Shown here: piece by piece, positions 1 to 7,989 of the stretch
Numbering within the stretch: the first letter of the stretch is position 1
Layout of the letters: each line of letters opens with the position of its first letter
NCBI GenBank assembly: GCA_964058805.1
Contig: CAXKVV010000796.1
Coordinates: 1-13,745 of the forward strand
Source of the DNA: Schoenoplectus triqueter
Taxonomy: Eukaryota > Streptophyta > Magnoliopsida > Poales > Cyperaceae
Reading direction: 5' to 3'
DNA length: 13,745 nucleotides
Made by a program: the position numbers and the translations under genes
The notes under the pieces: model-generated
Database searches by the model: none
What the model was told of the DNA's origin: nothing
What the model saw: only the letters and a program-made list of their open reading frames with translations

Positions 1-310
1 ACCTGGGACGAGATGGCGGACTCGTTTAGGGCACGATTTGTCATGGTGTCTGATAAGATAAACATAGCCGATCTGGCAAGCACTAAACCCAAGAAAGGGG
101 AGTCAATGACAGATTTTATCAATAGATGGCGGAACCTCAGCATTAAATGCGACCGCACATTAACTGAAGACGAGGCCGTCAACCTAATCATGAAAAACAT
201 TGACGGGTGGATGGGCATGCTTCTTGGTGTGACAAAGGTCAACACATTTAAAGACTTGCTCAGATCGGTATCCAACATGGAAAGGATGTCACCGCATACC
301 GTGCCAAGCT
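1..310 (+). other. Gag capsid region, C-terminal part (retrotrans_gag family)
   Basis: The segment W-D-E-M-A-D-S-F, then a helix with GESMTDFINRWRNL and LTEDEAVNLIMKNI, matches the end of the plant retrotransposon Gag capsid fold (retrotrans_gag): a W-x-x-(L/M) helix followed by the 'S-L-x-x-F-x-x-R(W/F)' helix and a C-terminal helix. Only the last part of the domain is in the window. It is followed by a G/N/S-rich linker that runs into the first zinc-knuckle module. Confidence 0.8.
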
Positions 311-3300
311 TTATGAATAATAGGCCGCAACGAGGGGCCCGAGCCGAGACTAAAGTGGCATTCACCTCACTAAAAGATAAGATGGTTGCCAACGCAGACA
401 CCCAAGGCGGCAGCAGTAGCACAAATGGCAACAATTATAATAAGGGACCCAGGCCCAACCCAGGAGGGAGTTCACGGAGTTTTGAATCCCTTAAACAAAA
501 GAAATCTAAACCGTACTCCTTCAGAAAAGATAAAGTTGCCCAAATCTTCAGAGGGGCACTGAAGAATGGCCTAACCCTGCCGGCCAGTAAACGCCCGGAA
601 GATGCCGATAAATCGGACGAACCCAACTTCTGCCCATACCACAGAATAATAGGGCACTCAATCGAAGATTGCTGGGTCTTCAAAGATTGGGTCGAGAAGG
701 CGTATAAAAACGGTGAAATTACTTTACCAAAAGGGTTCTTGCAAAGCCCATCAGCCCATGAGCAGGCCAACACGATCTCTCATGAGGAAGAGAAAGTCCC
801 GGGCCAGTTAAGCGAAGACCAAGAAGAGCAATGGACTACGCACTTATCGAAGAAATCAATTAAAATGCTTAAAGCCCTTAAGAAAGAACCTGGCATGAAA
901 TGGAAGGACGATATCACGCCAGTGGTCCCACCAAAACTCAGGGTATATTATAAGGTGAACCAGAGCCAAGACCAGGTTCTTAAGAAGAAAAAGAAGCATA
1001 GAAGCAGCAAGTCCAAAAAGAACAAAATTGAAGAGTATGAGCAGGGCAGTCCCGAGGCGATCACCCTTCAACATTTCATCTCCAAAGAAGAATGGGAGAA
1101 GCTAACCCTAGGTCAAAAGGAAGAAAATGTAGATGAAGAAATAAATAAAGAAGAAAGCGAAGAGATCTGGGGTGCTTCGTGCAACATGGTATATTCTTCT
1201 CACGACAAAGATATGCCAACATTAGAGGAGATGTTCTTCCCGAATGATGAAGGGGAAGCAAGCACCTCTGGGACCAAGAACGAAGAATGCAAAGCCGTGC
1301 TCCGGTCCGGGACTTATATACCCGAGAGACAGGCTCCCAAGGATTCTGATAAAGGAAAGGATAAGACCTTGAATAAAGGCAAAGAGGCCGAGAATCCAAG
1401 CAAGAACCCAGAAAAGACCCGGTCGACGGGCGAAGAATATAATGTGTTGGCACATCTGCGTAAGATTCCAGCGCTATTAAGCATATTTGACGCATTGATG
1501 ATGTCACAAGACCTAAGGGAGGTACTAATTCAGGCCTTGCAAGATCCCGAGAAGTACAAGTCATACTTCGTAGAGCAAAATATGCAAGAAGCCCTATTCA
1601 CCGCCAAACGGGCCGCCTGTATAAATTTCACAGACGACGACCTCCTAATAGGCACCGTCGACCACAATCGCCCACTGTACATCACAGGAAATTGTGGAGG
1701 GCAAAAGATTGGCCGCATCTTGGTCGACGCAGGGTCTTCGATCAATATCATGCCACTCAAAACCCTAAAGACTATCACCTTAGATGTGAAGAATCTATCT
1801 GATGAAAAGGTGATTATTCATGGCTTTAATCAAAACTCCCAAAAGGCCCTGGGAGCTATAACCCTAAACCTGCAATGCGGAAGTCTAAGAGCGCCTACTA
1901 AATTCTATGTCATTGACGCTGAAACCTCTTATCGGGCGTTGCTGGGTCGCCCGTGGCTTCACAGTAATCAGGTCATACCCTCTACTCTGCACCAATGCCT
2001 GAAATATATTGAGAATGGTAAGCAAAAGAGAATTGACGGAGATGTCAAGCCATTCGGGGTGCATGAGATTAAGTTCAATGACGCCCAGTATTTTCTGCCT
2101 AAATCCGCTGTGGCGCCGAGCCGGCCAATGACAAAAGCGGGTCAGAAACCCTTTAACAAAGGCCCTAAATTTGATACTTCATCTGGAGAAGAAGAAGAGG
2201 TCAAATTTAACATTAAACCCCGAGGCGCTCGAGCCCAAAGACCCGGAAGAAAGTCGGGTGAAGAAGCAACCTTCCGCTTCAAACAGGTGGCTGCGTATAA
2301 GGCCCAAATAAAACCGAGCGAAATCAATGCAAGTGATTCTGAAGAGGAGGTCATTTTCAATTTTAGGCCTGCCAACACCCCTCAAATTCAGATCATAGAG
2401 GCAACTTCAGGAGAAGACTCCGAAGATTCTAACAACTCGGGCGATACCACCTCGGGAGAAGAATCTGGCCATGATCGTCAACCCTGGGAAGAGGAGTCTG
2501 ACGAAGAGATCATCTATCACATCCTCAAGAAGCCATATAAAGGGCCCGAAATAGATAATGAAAGCGAGGAGTCATTTATGATCAACGCGGGACCCGGTAG
2601 CGGAAGGGATAACCCGGTTAGGCCAAGGCCTATAAATGAAGAACGCTCATGGCGGGAAAATTTCGAAGGTCACGTCTGGAATGCGATCGACGAAATAAGG
2701 CACCAAGTTGAAAATAATAGAAGAGAGGTGTCTGAACAATGGGAAGTGATGCAGGATATCAAGACGCAACACAATGAAATCATGGTAATGATTGAAAACC
2801 TGCAAACCGCGATTTATAACTCCGAGCTACTCAAGGAGGTGACGAGCGAACCCCGTTCCGGGACCCCCGAAAGACAAGCACCCGATAGCGGCAAACGGGT
2901 AATTGTAATAGTAGATGAATCAAAGGGGGAAGAAATGAAAGCTAAACAACCGACCGTCATGCAAACTCTCAAGGTCAAGAAGAGTAAACCATACTCTTTC
3001 CTGAAAAATAAAACAGCTCGGATATTTGAGCAGGCCTTAAAGAGCGGATTAACACTTCCCGTTTGCAAACGACCCGCAGACATAGAGAGAGCCGGTGAAG
3101 GCGAATTCTGCCCTTATCATCGCATATTGGGTCATACTATTGAAGAGTGTTGGGTATTCAAGGACCTAATAGAAGAAGGGCACAGAAACGGGACAATCCA
3201 ACTCCCGAAGAGCTTTCAACAAGACCCAGCTCCGCATAACTTGAATAACAAAGGCAAAGGGGTGGCTTATACGATCTCGCACACTCCCGTACCTAGTAAA

Positions 3301-6300
3301 CCTAAGGCTGCGAGACGTAAGCCGATCAAAGAAATCTACCGCTCCAACTCAGTCATGAACATTGAAATAGAAGAAGAGATGGCAGCGCTGAAGATTACTG
3401 TGGTTCCCGAAAGGCATTTTAAAGACCTTATACCAAGGGAGGTGAACCACATCCAAACCCTAAAGACCTTTGTTGTGCCGGCAAAGGTAGAGCGCCTCAA
3501 AGGGAAAACTATCATCCATAAGGCTATAATTTTCTATCAGAGTGATTCGACCCAGTCTCTGAAGAATCCTGATCACAACACTTGGAAGAAGTGGGTGATA
3601 GAACAAGAGTCAAAGAATGCAACGAGCGGTGACGTTGCATCTCATCCCTTTGGAAAGGAGCTATATAAATTGGCAAAAAGGGCAAAATGTCTGAGAGACA
3701 TATCCAAGGCCGAGGCCAAGCGCTTCGATGAACTCTGGAATGGCGGCCAGAATAAAGTCCTAGGCCTGGATGGCAAAATAAAATATACCCGGGGGCTAGG
3801 GTATGACTGCGATGATGCAGCATGTTTTGAAGGGTCTCTCAACGAGTACCGTATGGAAGAGAGCTGCTGCATGACTTCTGTTGAAATGCCAGATAATGAA
3901 ACAGAAGAGGACAATGCCCCGGTCCTGAAAAATGCTTTGAAACAGCTAGAAAAGGAGCCTAATACGGTCGATGAGTTAGCTGAAATCAATCTGGGAACAG
4001 AAGGAGACCCACGACCAACTTTCATAAGCGCGTCGTTACCAAAAGAGGTGGCTGACAGGTTGAAGACATTCCTTAAAAGCTACACGGATTGCTTCGCTTG
4101 GAGTTATAAAGAAATGCCTGGATTAGATCCCAACGTGGCGGTCCATTACTTAAAAATCGATCCAACCTTCAAGCCAATTAAACAAGCGCCGAGGCGGATG
4201 AGAATAGAACTCGAAGAGAAGGTCGTGGAAGAGACAAAGAAACTCATCGACGCCGGCTTCATACGGGAAGAAGAGACACCAGAATGGGTGGCTAGCATTG
4301 TCCCGGTTAAGAAGAAAAATGGGCAAATCCGCATTTGCGTGGACTTTCGGGACCTAAACAAGGCGTGCCCTAAAGATGATTTCCCGCTCCCAGTAACCGA
4401 AATCATAATCGATCATACATCCTCTTATGAAGTCTTCTCTTTCATGGACGGTTATGCGGGTTATAATCAAATCAAAATGGCGCCAGAAGATGAGAGGCAC
4501 ACGGCATTCCGCACGCCGATTGGCATATATTGTTACAAAGTCATGCCGTTTGGGCTCAAAAATGCGGGAGCCACCTATCAACGGGCGATGACGAAAATAT
4601 TTGACGATCTGATCCACAAAATAGTAGAATGCTATGTGGACGATTTAGTCATCAAGGCCATGTCATATGAAGAACACCTCCAATACCTCGAGGTCGTTTT
4701 CAATCGCCTAAGAGAACATGCGCTCAAATTAAACCCGTTGAAATGCGCATTCATGGTATTATCTGGTAAATTTCTGGGGTTTGTAGTACGCCACAGGGGA
4801 ATTGAGATAGACCCGGGCAAGATCAAAGCAATAACTGAACTATCCCCGCCAAAGAATTTAAAACAATTGCGATCTTTGCAAGGGCAATTGGCGTACATCA
4901 GGCGGTTCATAGCCAATCTATCGGGTAAAATCCAACCCTTCACCCGGCTGACTAAGAAGAATATCCCGTTTAAGTGGGATGGCGAGTGCCAGCGAGCCTT
5001 TGAAGAAATCAAGGCATATCTGCTCAACCCTCCAGTGTTGGCGGCGCCCATACCCGGGAAGGAACTCATTCTATATACAACCGCCCTGGATGGATCCTTG
5101 GGAGCTTTGTTGGCACAAGAAAATCAGGATGGTAACCAAAATGCGCTGTATTACTTAAGCCGCATGATGGTGGGGGCAGAGCACGGGTATTCACCGATTG
5201 AGAAGCATTGTTTAGCCCTAATCTTCGCGGTGAAGAAGTTGAGGCACTACATGCTAGCCCATAAAATCATTTTAATATCCAAGGTGGACCCTCTCAAGTA
5301 TCTGATGACTCGGCCAATGCTAACGGGGAGGTTGGCCAAGTGGGCTATCATTCTTACTGAATTCGACATCACTTATACACCGCAAAAGGCGATAAAGGGG
5401 CAGGCGCTAGCAGATTTTCTGGCTGCACACCCGATCCAAGATGACTCTCCATTAAAATGTGACTTTCCCGACGAGGAAACTCTACATGTTGAAGAAGGAG
5501 ACCCTATATGGGAGTTGTACTTTGATGGTGCTTCTTCAATCAAGCCAATCGCGGGCCCGGGAGTCCCAACTGTGCGAGCTGGCGCCGGACTAGTCTTCGT
5601 AACCCCGGAGGGCGGGATAATACGACATTCTCTGGCTTTAACTGAACCATGTACAAATAATGAAGCAGAGTATGAGGCACTTATTGCCGGACTAGAGCTT
5701 TCATTGGAGCTGGAAATCAAGGCTGTGCGTATCTTTGGGGATTCACAGCTGATAATAAATCAAATAATTGGCGAATACAAGGTCTTAAAGCCGGAACTAA
5801 TACAATATCACCAAAAAGCCATGGAATTAATGAAGAAAATCCCATACGTGTCCATCGAGAAGGTCACGAGGGCTGTGAATGGTGAAGCAGATGCATTGGC
5901 CAAACTCGCCAAGGAGCTGGGTGAACCAACAGAGCCGGAGATCCACATCATCGTCCGCAATAGGAGACCATTATCATTGTGTCAAATAACAGATGATGCG
6001 AGTAATGAAAATGCTGGGCTAGAAAAGATGGAATGCCAAGAAGCAATGATAACTGAAGACGATGATTGGAGACAGCCATTCATTGAATATTTCCGGCATG
6101 GCACCCTCCCCAAAGATAAAAGAATCGCTGATCAACTAAGAAAACGGGTACTACGGTATGCGTATGTGGGCAACACGCTATACCGTAGGTCTTATGATCA
6201 GTTATGGCTGAGGTGTGTATCAGGGCCTGAAGCCGGGCAGGTTATGAAAGAAGTTCATTCCGGGCTATGCGGAGCACATCAGTCTGGGCCAAAAATGAAG

Positions 6301-7314
6301 TTGAAGATCAAGCGAATGGGATATTATTGGCCCACGATGGTGGCTGATTGTGAAGAGCACGCAAAGAAGTGCCGCATGTGCCAGATACATGGCCCTTTTA
6401 TACATCAAGCGCCAAACCCGTTGCACCCCACGGTAGCATCCTGGCCATTTAATATGTGGGGCACAGATATAGTAGGGCCCATAGACCCCCCTACGTCGAG
6501 AGGTCACCGATTCATCCTGGCGGCAACAGATTACTTTACAAAATGGGCCGAAGCCATCCCACTCAAAGAAGTCAAAGCATCCGATGTGGTTAAATTCTTC
6601 AAGACGCACATCCTCTACCGATTTGGTACCCCACAACGGATAATATCCGATAACGGGACGGCCTTCAAGAGCTCCAAAGTCTATGCCCTGGCGGAGCAAT
6701 TTAACATTGATTGGAGATTCTCGTCCATTTATAACCCGAGAGCCAACGGCCTGGCCGAAGCCTTTAACAAAACCTTGATCAACATTATGAAAAAGACCGT
6801 GGACGGCAACCAACGGGACTGGGATAATCGTCTACAGGAGGCATTATGGGCTTATCGGACCACGTACCGAACACCTACGCAAGCTACCCCGTATTCTCTG
6901 GCTTTTGGGGTTGAAGCCGTCCTCCCTCTTGAGGTGGAATTACCATCATTGCGGGTGGCTATGCAAAATGATATGACCATGGATGAATGCCAGCAACTCA
7001 GATTGGACGAGTTGGATGCCATGGACGAGAAGAGGCTAATAGCCCAGCAGAACCTTGAGATATATCAGGCAAAAATGGTGAGGGCATATGACAAAATGGC
7101 GCGAGTTAGGGCATTTCAACAAGGGGAGCTTGTTCTTGTCCTTAAAAGGCCGATCATTGGCCGGCACATCGGCCCAAAGTTCTCTCCGAACTGGGAAGGG
7201 CCATATGTAATTGAGAAGGTATACGAAGGCGGCGCATACCAACTCATAGACCATGAAGGTGAAAGGCCCATGCCACCGATTAATGGGCGATATCTGAAGA
7301 AGTACTACACATAG
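1..7314 (+). CDS. gag-pol: gag-pol polyprotein of a Tat-type Ty3/gypsy element (5' partial)
   Basis: Single reading frame, open at base 1 and ended by TAG at 7312-7314. Residue numbers here count the ATG at 13 as 1, but that methionine is internal to gag because the frame reads T-W-D-E before it, so the true start is upstream. Order seen: end of the capsid domain (to about residue 95), CHHC knuckle at 207, protease D572, acidic repeats about 722-855, coiled coil about 875-945, second CHHC knuckle at 1033, RT YVDD at 1541, Ty3 RNase H 1680-1805, second RNase H 1832-1970, integrase 2080-2433. No frameshift or stop separates gag from pol. At 2433+ residues it is long for a Ty3 polyprotein, partly because of the extra block between protease and RT. 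It would supply the particle proteins and enzymes for reverse transcription and integration. Nothing in the frame looks inactivated apart from the first RNase H. Confidence 0.95.
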   Translation, partial: TWDEMADSFRARFVMVSDKINIADLASTKPKKGESMTDFINRWRNLSIKCDRTLTEDEAVNLIMKNIDGWMGMLLGVTKVNTFKDLLRSVSNMERMSPHTVPSFMNNRPQRGARAETKVAFTSLKDKMVANADTQGGSSSTNGNNYNKGPRPNPGGSSRSFESLKQKKSKPYSFRKDKVAQIFRGALKNGLTLPASKRPEDADKSDEPNFCPYHRIIGHSIEDCWVFKDWVEKAYKNGEITLPKGFLQSPSAHEQANTISHEEEKVPGQLSEDQEEQWTTHLSKKSIKMLKALKKEPGMKWKDDITPVVPPKLRVYYKVNQSQDQVLKKKKKHRSSKSKKNKIEEYEQGSPEAITLQHFISKEEWEKLTLGQKEENVDEEINKEESEEIWGASCNMVYSSHDKDMPTLEEMFFPNDEGEASTSGTKNEECKAVLRSGTYIPERQAPKDSDKGKDKTLNKGKEAENPSKNPEKTRSTGEEYNVLAHLRKIPALLSIFDALMMSQDLREVLIQALQDPEKYKSYFVEQNMQEALFTAKRAACINFTDDDLLIGTVDHNRPLYITGNCGGQKIGRILVDAGSSINIMPLKTLKTITLDVKNLSDEKVIIHGFNQNSQKALGAITLNLQCGSLRAPTKFYVIDAETSYRALLGRPWLHSNQVIPSTLHQCLKYIENGKQKRIDGDVKPFGVHEIKFNDAQYFLPKSAVAPSRPMTKAGQKPFNKGPKFDTSSGEEEEVKFNIKPRGARAQRPGRKSGEEATFRFKQVAAYKAQIKPSEINASDSEEEVIFNFRPANTPQIQIIEATSGEDSEDSNNSGDTTSGEESGHDRQPWEEESDEEIIYHILKKPYKGPEIDNESEESFMINAGPGSGRDNPVRPRPINEERSWRENFEGHVWNAIDEIRHQVENNRREVSEQWEVMQDIKTQHNEIMVMIENLQTAIYNSELLKEVTSEPRSGTPERQAPDSGKRVIVIVDESKGEEMKAKQPTVMQTLKVKKSKPYSFLKNKTARIFEQALKSGLTLPVCKRPADIERAGEGEFCPYHRILGHTIEECWVFKDLIEEGHRNGTIQLPKSFQQDPAPHNLNNKGKGVAYTISHTPVPSKPKAARRKPIKEIYRSNSVMNIEIEEEMAALKITVVPERHFKDLIPREVNHIQTLKTFVVPAKVERLKGKTIIHKAIIFYQSDSTQSLKNPDHNTWKKWVIEQESKNATSGDVASHPFGKELYKLAKRAKCLRDISKAEAKRFDELWNGGQNKVLGLDGKIKYTRGLGYDCDDAACFEGSLNEYRMEESCCMTSVEMPDNETEEDNAPVLKNALKQLEKEPNTVDELAEINLGTEGDPRPTFISASLPKEVADRLKTFLKSYTDCFAWSYKEMPGLDPNVAVHYLKIDPTFKPIKQAPRRMRIELEEKVVEETKKLIDAGFIREEETPEWVASIVPVKKKNGQIRICVDFRDLNKACPKDDFPLPVTEIIIDHTSSYEVFSFMDGYAGYNQIKMAPEDERHTAFRTPIGIYCYKVMPFGLKNAGATYQRAMTKIFDDLIHKIVECYVDDLVIKAMSYEEHLQYLEVVFNRLREHALKLNPLKCAFMVLSGKFLGFVVRHRGIEIDPGKIKAITELSPPKNLKQLRSLQGQLAYIRRFIANLSGKIQPFTRLTKKNIPFKWDGECQRAFEEIKAYLLNPPVLAAPIPGKELILYTTALDGSLGALLAQENQDGNQNALYYLSRMMVGAEHGYSPIEKHCLALIFAVKKLRHYMLAHKIILISKVDPLKYLMTRPMLTGRLAKWAIILTEFDITYTPQKAIKGQALADFLAAHPIQDDSPLKCDFPDEETLHVEEGDPIWELYFDGASSIKPIAGPGVPTVRAGAGLVFVTPEGGIIRHSLALTEPCTNNEAEYEALIAGLELSLELEIKAVRIFGDSQLIINQIIGEYKVLKPELIQYHQKAMELMKKIPYVSIEKVTRAVNGEADALAKLAKELGEPTEPEIHIIVRNRRPLSLCQITDDASNENAGLEKMECQEAMITEDDDWRQPFIEYFRHGTLPKDKRIADQLRKRVLRYAYVGNTLYRRSYDQLWLRCVSGPEAGQVMKEVHSGLCGAHQSGPKMKLKIKRMGYYWPTMVADCEEHAKKCRMCQIHGPFIHQAPNPLHPTVASWPFNMWGTDIVGPIDPPTSRGHRFILAATDYFTKWAEAIPLKEVKASDVVKFFKTHILYRFGTPQRIISDNGTAFKSSKVYALAEQFNIDWRFSSIYNPRANGLAEAFNKTLINIMKKTVDGNQRDWDNRLQEALWAYRTTYRTPTQATPYSLAFGVEAVLPLEVELPSLRVAMQNDMTMDECQQLRLDELDAMDEKRLIAQQNLEIYQAKMVRAYDKMARVRAFQQGELVLVLKRPIIGRHIGPKFSPNWEGPYVIEKVYEGGAYQLIDHEGERPMPPINGRYLKKYYT
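490..783 (+). other. Zinc-knuckle module, copy 1 (CHHC type), upstream of protease
   Basis: Begins LKQKKSKPYSF and ends at the tripeptide-like T-I-S-H. Its centre is a C-x2-H-x4-H-x4-C array with Cys at 631 and 670 and His at 640 and 655, followed by W-V-F-K-D. This is the retroviral nucleocapsid knuckle spacing (C-x2-C-x4-H-x4-C) with His replacing the second Cys. I expect it to bind zinc and nucleic acid in the nucleocapsid part of Gag. A diverged second copy lies at 2968-3282, on the other side of the protease. Confidence 0.8.
1640..2040 (+). other. Aspartic protease domain
   Basis: Retropepsin-like. The strand ILVDAGSSINIMP carries the catalytic Asp at 1726-1728 in a D-A-G-S context, in place of the common D-T-G or D-S-G. 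A downstream hydrophobic strand and A-L-L-G-R-P-W (near 1936) match the ALxGRxW motif found at the flap/C-terminal side of plant gypsy proteases. It would cleave the polyprotein, working as a dimer. The D-x-G-S variant is familiar from plant Ty3/gypsy elements, so I do not read it as inactivating. Confidence 0.85.
2176..2580 (+). repeat. Degenerate acidic peptide repeats between protease and coiled coil
   Basis: Five diverged copies of a short Ser-acidic-aromatic unit can be seen in frame: SSGEEEEVKFNIKP (about 2176), KSGEEATFRF (2251), SDSEEEVIFNFRP (about 2332), ESDEEIIYHILKKP (about 2494) and NESEESFMI (2557). The consensus is Ser plus two to four acidic residues, two variable residues, a hydrophobic or aromatic residue, then a basic or Pro residue. 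The spacing is irregular. The region is probably disordered, and the Ser-acidic pattern fits casein-kinase-2-type phosphorylation sites. The function is unknown. Confidence 0.6.
2635..2845 (+). other. Predicted coiled coil in the polyprotein
   Basis: The stretch from N-E-E-R-S-W to L-L-K-E-V is charged, lacks Pro, and places I, V, W, M and L at roughly heptad spacing (for example VWNAIDEIRHQV and IMVMIENLQTAI). It lies between the acidic repeats and the second zinc-knuckle module. It could mediate oligomerisation of a processing product that is neither classical Gag nor a classical Pol enzyme. This is judged by eye. Confidence 0.5.
2968..3282 (+). other. Zinc-knuckle module, copy 2 (CHHC type), between protease and RT
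   Basis: Begins LKVKKSKPYSF and ends T-I-S-H, as copy 1 does. It carries the same C-x2-H-x4-H-x4-C array, with the first Cys at 3109-3111, followed by W-V-F-K-D. Residues match copy 1 along the whole length (KKSKPYSF, the G-L-T-L-P block, K-R-P, F-C-P-Y-H-R-I, L-P-K-x-F), but the DNA is well diverged, so the duplication is old. A short R-S-G-T...P-E-R-Q-A-P segment also occurs before the protease (about 1309-1338) and before copy 2 (about 2854-2883). The duplicated block may therefore be larger than the knuckle. Confidence 0.8.
4216..4785 (+). other. Reverse transcriptase domain
   Basis: Standard Ty3/gypsy RT blocks: I-P-V/K-K-K-N-G-Q-I-R near 4300, VDFRDLNKACPKDDFPLP (metal-binding Asp in block A near 4340-4450, with F-M-D-G-Y-A-G-Y-N-Q-I), MPFGLKNAGATYQR (near 4540-4580), the catalytic YVDD box at 4633-4644, and F-L-G-F near 4771. 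All expected catalytic aspartates are present. The domain copies genomic RNA into cDNA in the virus-like particle. The wording of these blocks, especially PFGLKNAGATYQR, is typical of the plant Tat/Athila branch. Confidence 0.95.
5050..5433 (+). other. Ty3-type RNase H domain, catalytically degenerate
   Basis: Follows the RT connection and ends at KGQALADFLAAHP. Aligned on the conserved G-A-L-L-A-Q and L-K-Y-L anchors, the first catalytic Asp of the T-D-A-S motif is Thr here (LYTTALDGS). The Asp four residues before L-K-Y-L (T-D-H-x-S-L) is Lys (ISKVDP). The Glu region (IEKHCLAL) and final Asp (ALADFL) are kept. Other Asp residues lie nearby at 5089 and 5287, but they are out of register. In Tat elements this domain is thought to act as a spacer or tether, with cleavage moved to the second RNase H. 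Confidence 0.8.
5506..5925 (+). other. Second, archaeal-type RNase H domain (aRNH)
   Basis: A complete second RNase H sits between the Ty3 RNase H and integrase. All four catalytic acids are visible: Asp in YFDGASS (5524), Glu in TNNEAEYEAL (5662), Asp in FGDSQLI (5740) and Asp in VNGEADALA (5890), giving residues 1838, 1884, 1910 and 1960. This D-E-D-D set and the placement are diagnostic of the plant Tat lineage. It likely removes the RNA strand of the RNA:DNA hybrid and generates the plus-strand primer. It looks intact. Confidence 0.92.
6200..7311 (+). other. Integrase domain (HHCC zinc finger, DD35E core, GPY/F module)
   Basis: Zinc-binding His at 6256 and 6277 and Cys at 6370 and 6379 form the HHCC finger. 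The catalytic core follows, with Asp in WGTDIVGP (6466), Asp in ISDNGTAF (6649) and Glu in NGLAEAFNK (6757). The last two are 36 residues apart in numbering, that is DD35E. The C-terminal part has a GPY/F-type motif (FSPNWEGPYVIEKV) and ends at K-K-Y-Y-T. No chromodomain follows, as expected for Tat. It inserts the cDNA into host DNA. All catalytic residues are present. Confidence 0.95.
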
Positions 7315-7940
7315 CCCGGAGCGGGGCCGATCGAGTAGTATCTATTGTAAATAAATAAGAAGGGAATAAGTGTTCGTTTACACACACGTGCACGAAACAC
7401 AAACCTATGTCTAACCTCCACTTTTGCATAAAAATCCCAAAAACCCTACTTGTGCATCTGTAAATAGAATGCATCCAAAAATCCAAAACCACACAAACAC
7501 ATTTAGCCCTATAAAAATAAAAATATAGAATAAGAGAAATCAACGCCAAAACCACGCGAGAATGCAAGGCGAGAGCTTTGGTGTTTGGGCTCACAATACA
7601 AATACCACTGGGTTTGTCCATTTGATACAGAATAAACACAAAAATGGGCAGGGTTTGCAGTTTGTCCCTCAAACTATCTGTTGCCCAATGACGAAAGTTG
7701 CTCATATTGGTCGCCCGCGGCGCAAACCAAGGGATAGGTCGAGCAAATTGGTGGCTAGTAAATAGTCGCTTCTGAGGGCATGTAAATAAATAACTCTCGT
7801 ATTATTAGTAACATGTATCACTAATAACAAAAATTTGCCCTCTTCTAATAAAATAAAAGGATATATATGTAAAACAATAAAAACCTATTTTCATACTCAT
7901 AAAAAAAAAATGATAATAAAAAATAATAAAATCTTTTCAA
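7315..7940. other. Non-coding spacer downstream of gag-pol
   Basis: A/T-rich, with short A-runs and AATAAA-like words (for example AATAAATAAG near 7350) that could serve gag-pol 3' ends. No domain is recognisable in any frame. Short frames at 7280-7705 (minus) and 7562-7765 (plus) show low-complexity, non-protein-like composition. The only clear structure is the inverted repeat at 7802-7827. Confidence 0.6.
7802..7827. repeat. Perfect 8 bp inverted repeat, 10 nt loop
   Basis: TTATTAGT at 7802-7809 and ACTAATAA at 7820-7827 are exact reverse complements flanking a 10 nt loop. It is AT-rich, so a weak hairpin. It could form in either transcript, as the 3' end of gag-pol RNA or a long antisense 3' UTR. 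Confidence 0.5.
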
Positions 7941-7989
7941 TAAGGGGTTGCCACCTTTGTCCCCGACACCATGAGTGTTATACAAAGCT
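7941..7989 (+). repeat. Partial, diverged unit of the spacer tandem repeat
   Basis: The order AAGGGGTT...CCCGACA...ATG...GTTATACAAAG here matches the middle of both full repeat units (AAGGGTTT...CCCGACAT...TGTTAAACAAAG near 8078-8119 and its equivalent near 8319-8359). It lies directly before full copy 1. It appears to be a truncated first unit. Confidence 0.5.

Noticed and set aside
6265..6813. 182-residue minus-strand frame opposite integrase
   Set aside because: It lies entirely under the conserved integrase core and has no recognisable domain. It is a shadow of the coding strand, as are the other minus-strand frames within 435-5720.
1..7314. Endogenous pararetrovirus (caulimovirid) instead of a retrotransposon
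   Set aside because: A full HHCC/DD35E integrase and a second RNase H are present, and no movement protein is seen. Pararetroviruses lack integrase.
7305..7318. Chromodomain or envelope-like gene downstream of integrase
   Set aside because: The polyprotein stops right after the GPY/F module, and no transmembrane or chromodomain-like frame follows on the plus strand.
7280..7705. 141-residue minus-strand frame across the end of pol
   Set aside because: It overlaps the pol stop, is composed of A/T-driven F/I/Y/L runs, and has no motif or neighbouring promoter.
7562..7765. 67-residue plus-strand frame with TATAAAAATA at 7510
   Set aside because: Short, no family resemblance, and a TATA-like word is expected in such A/T-rich DNA. 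Not enough to call a gene.
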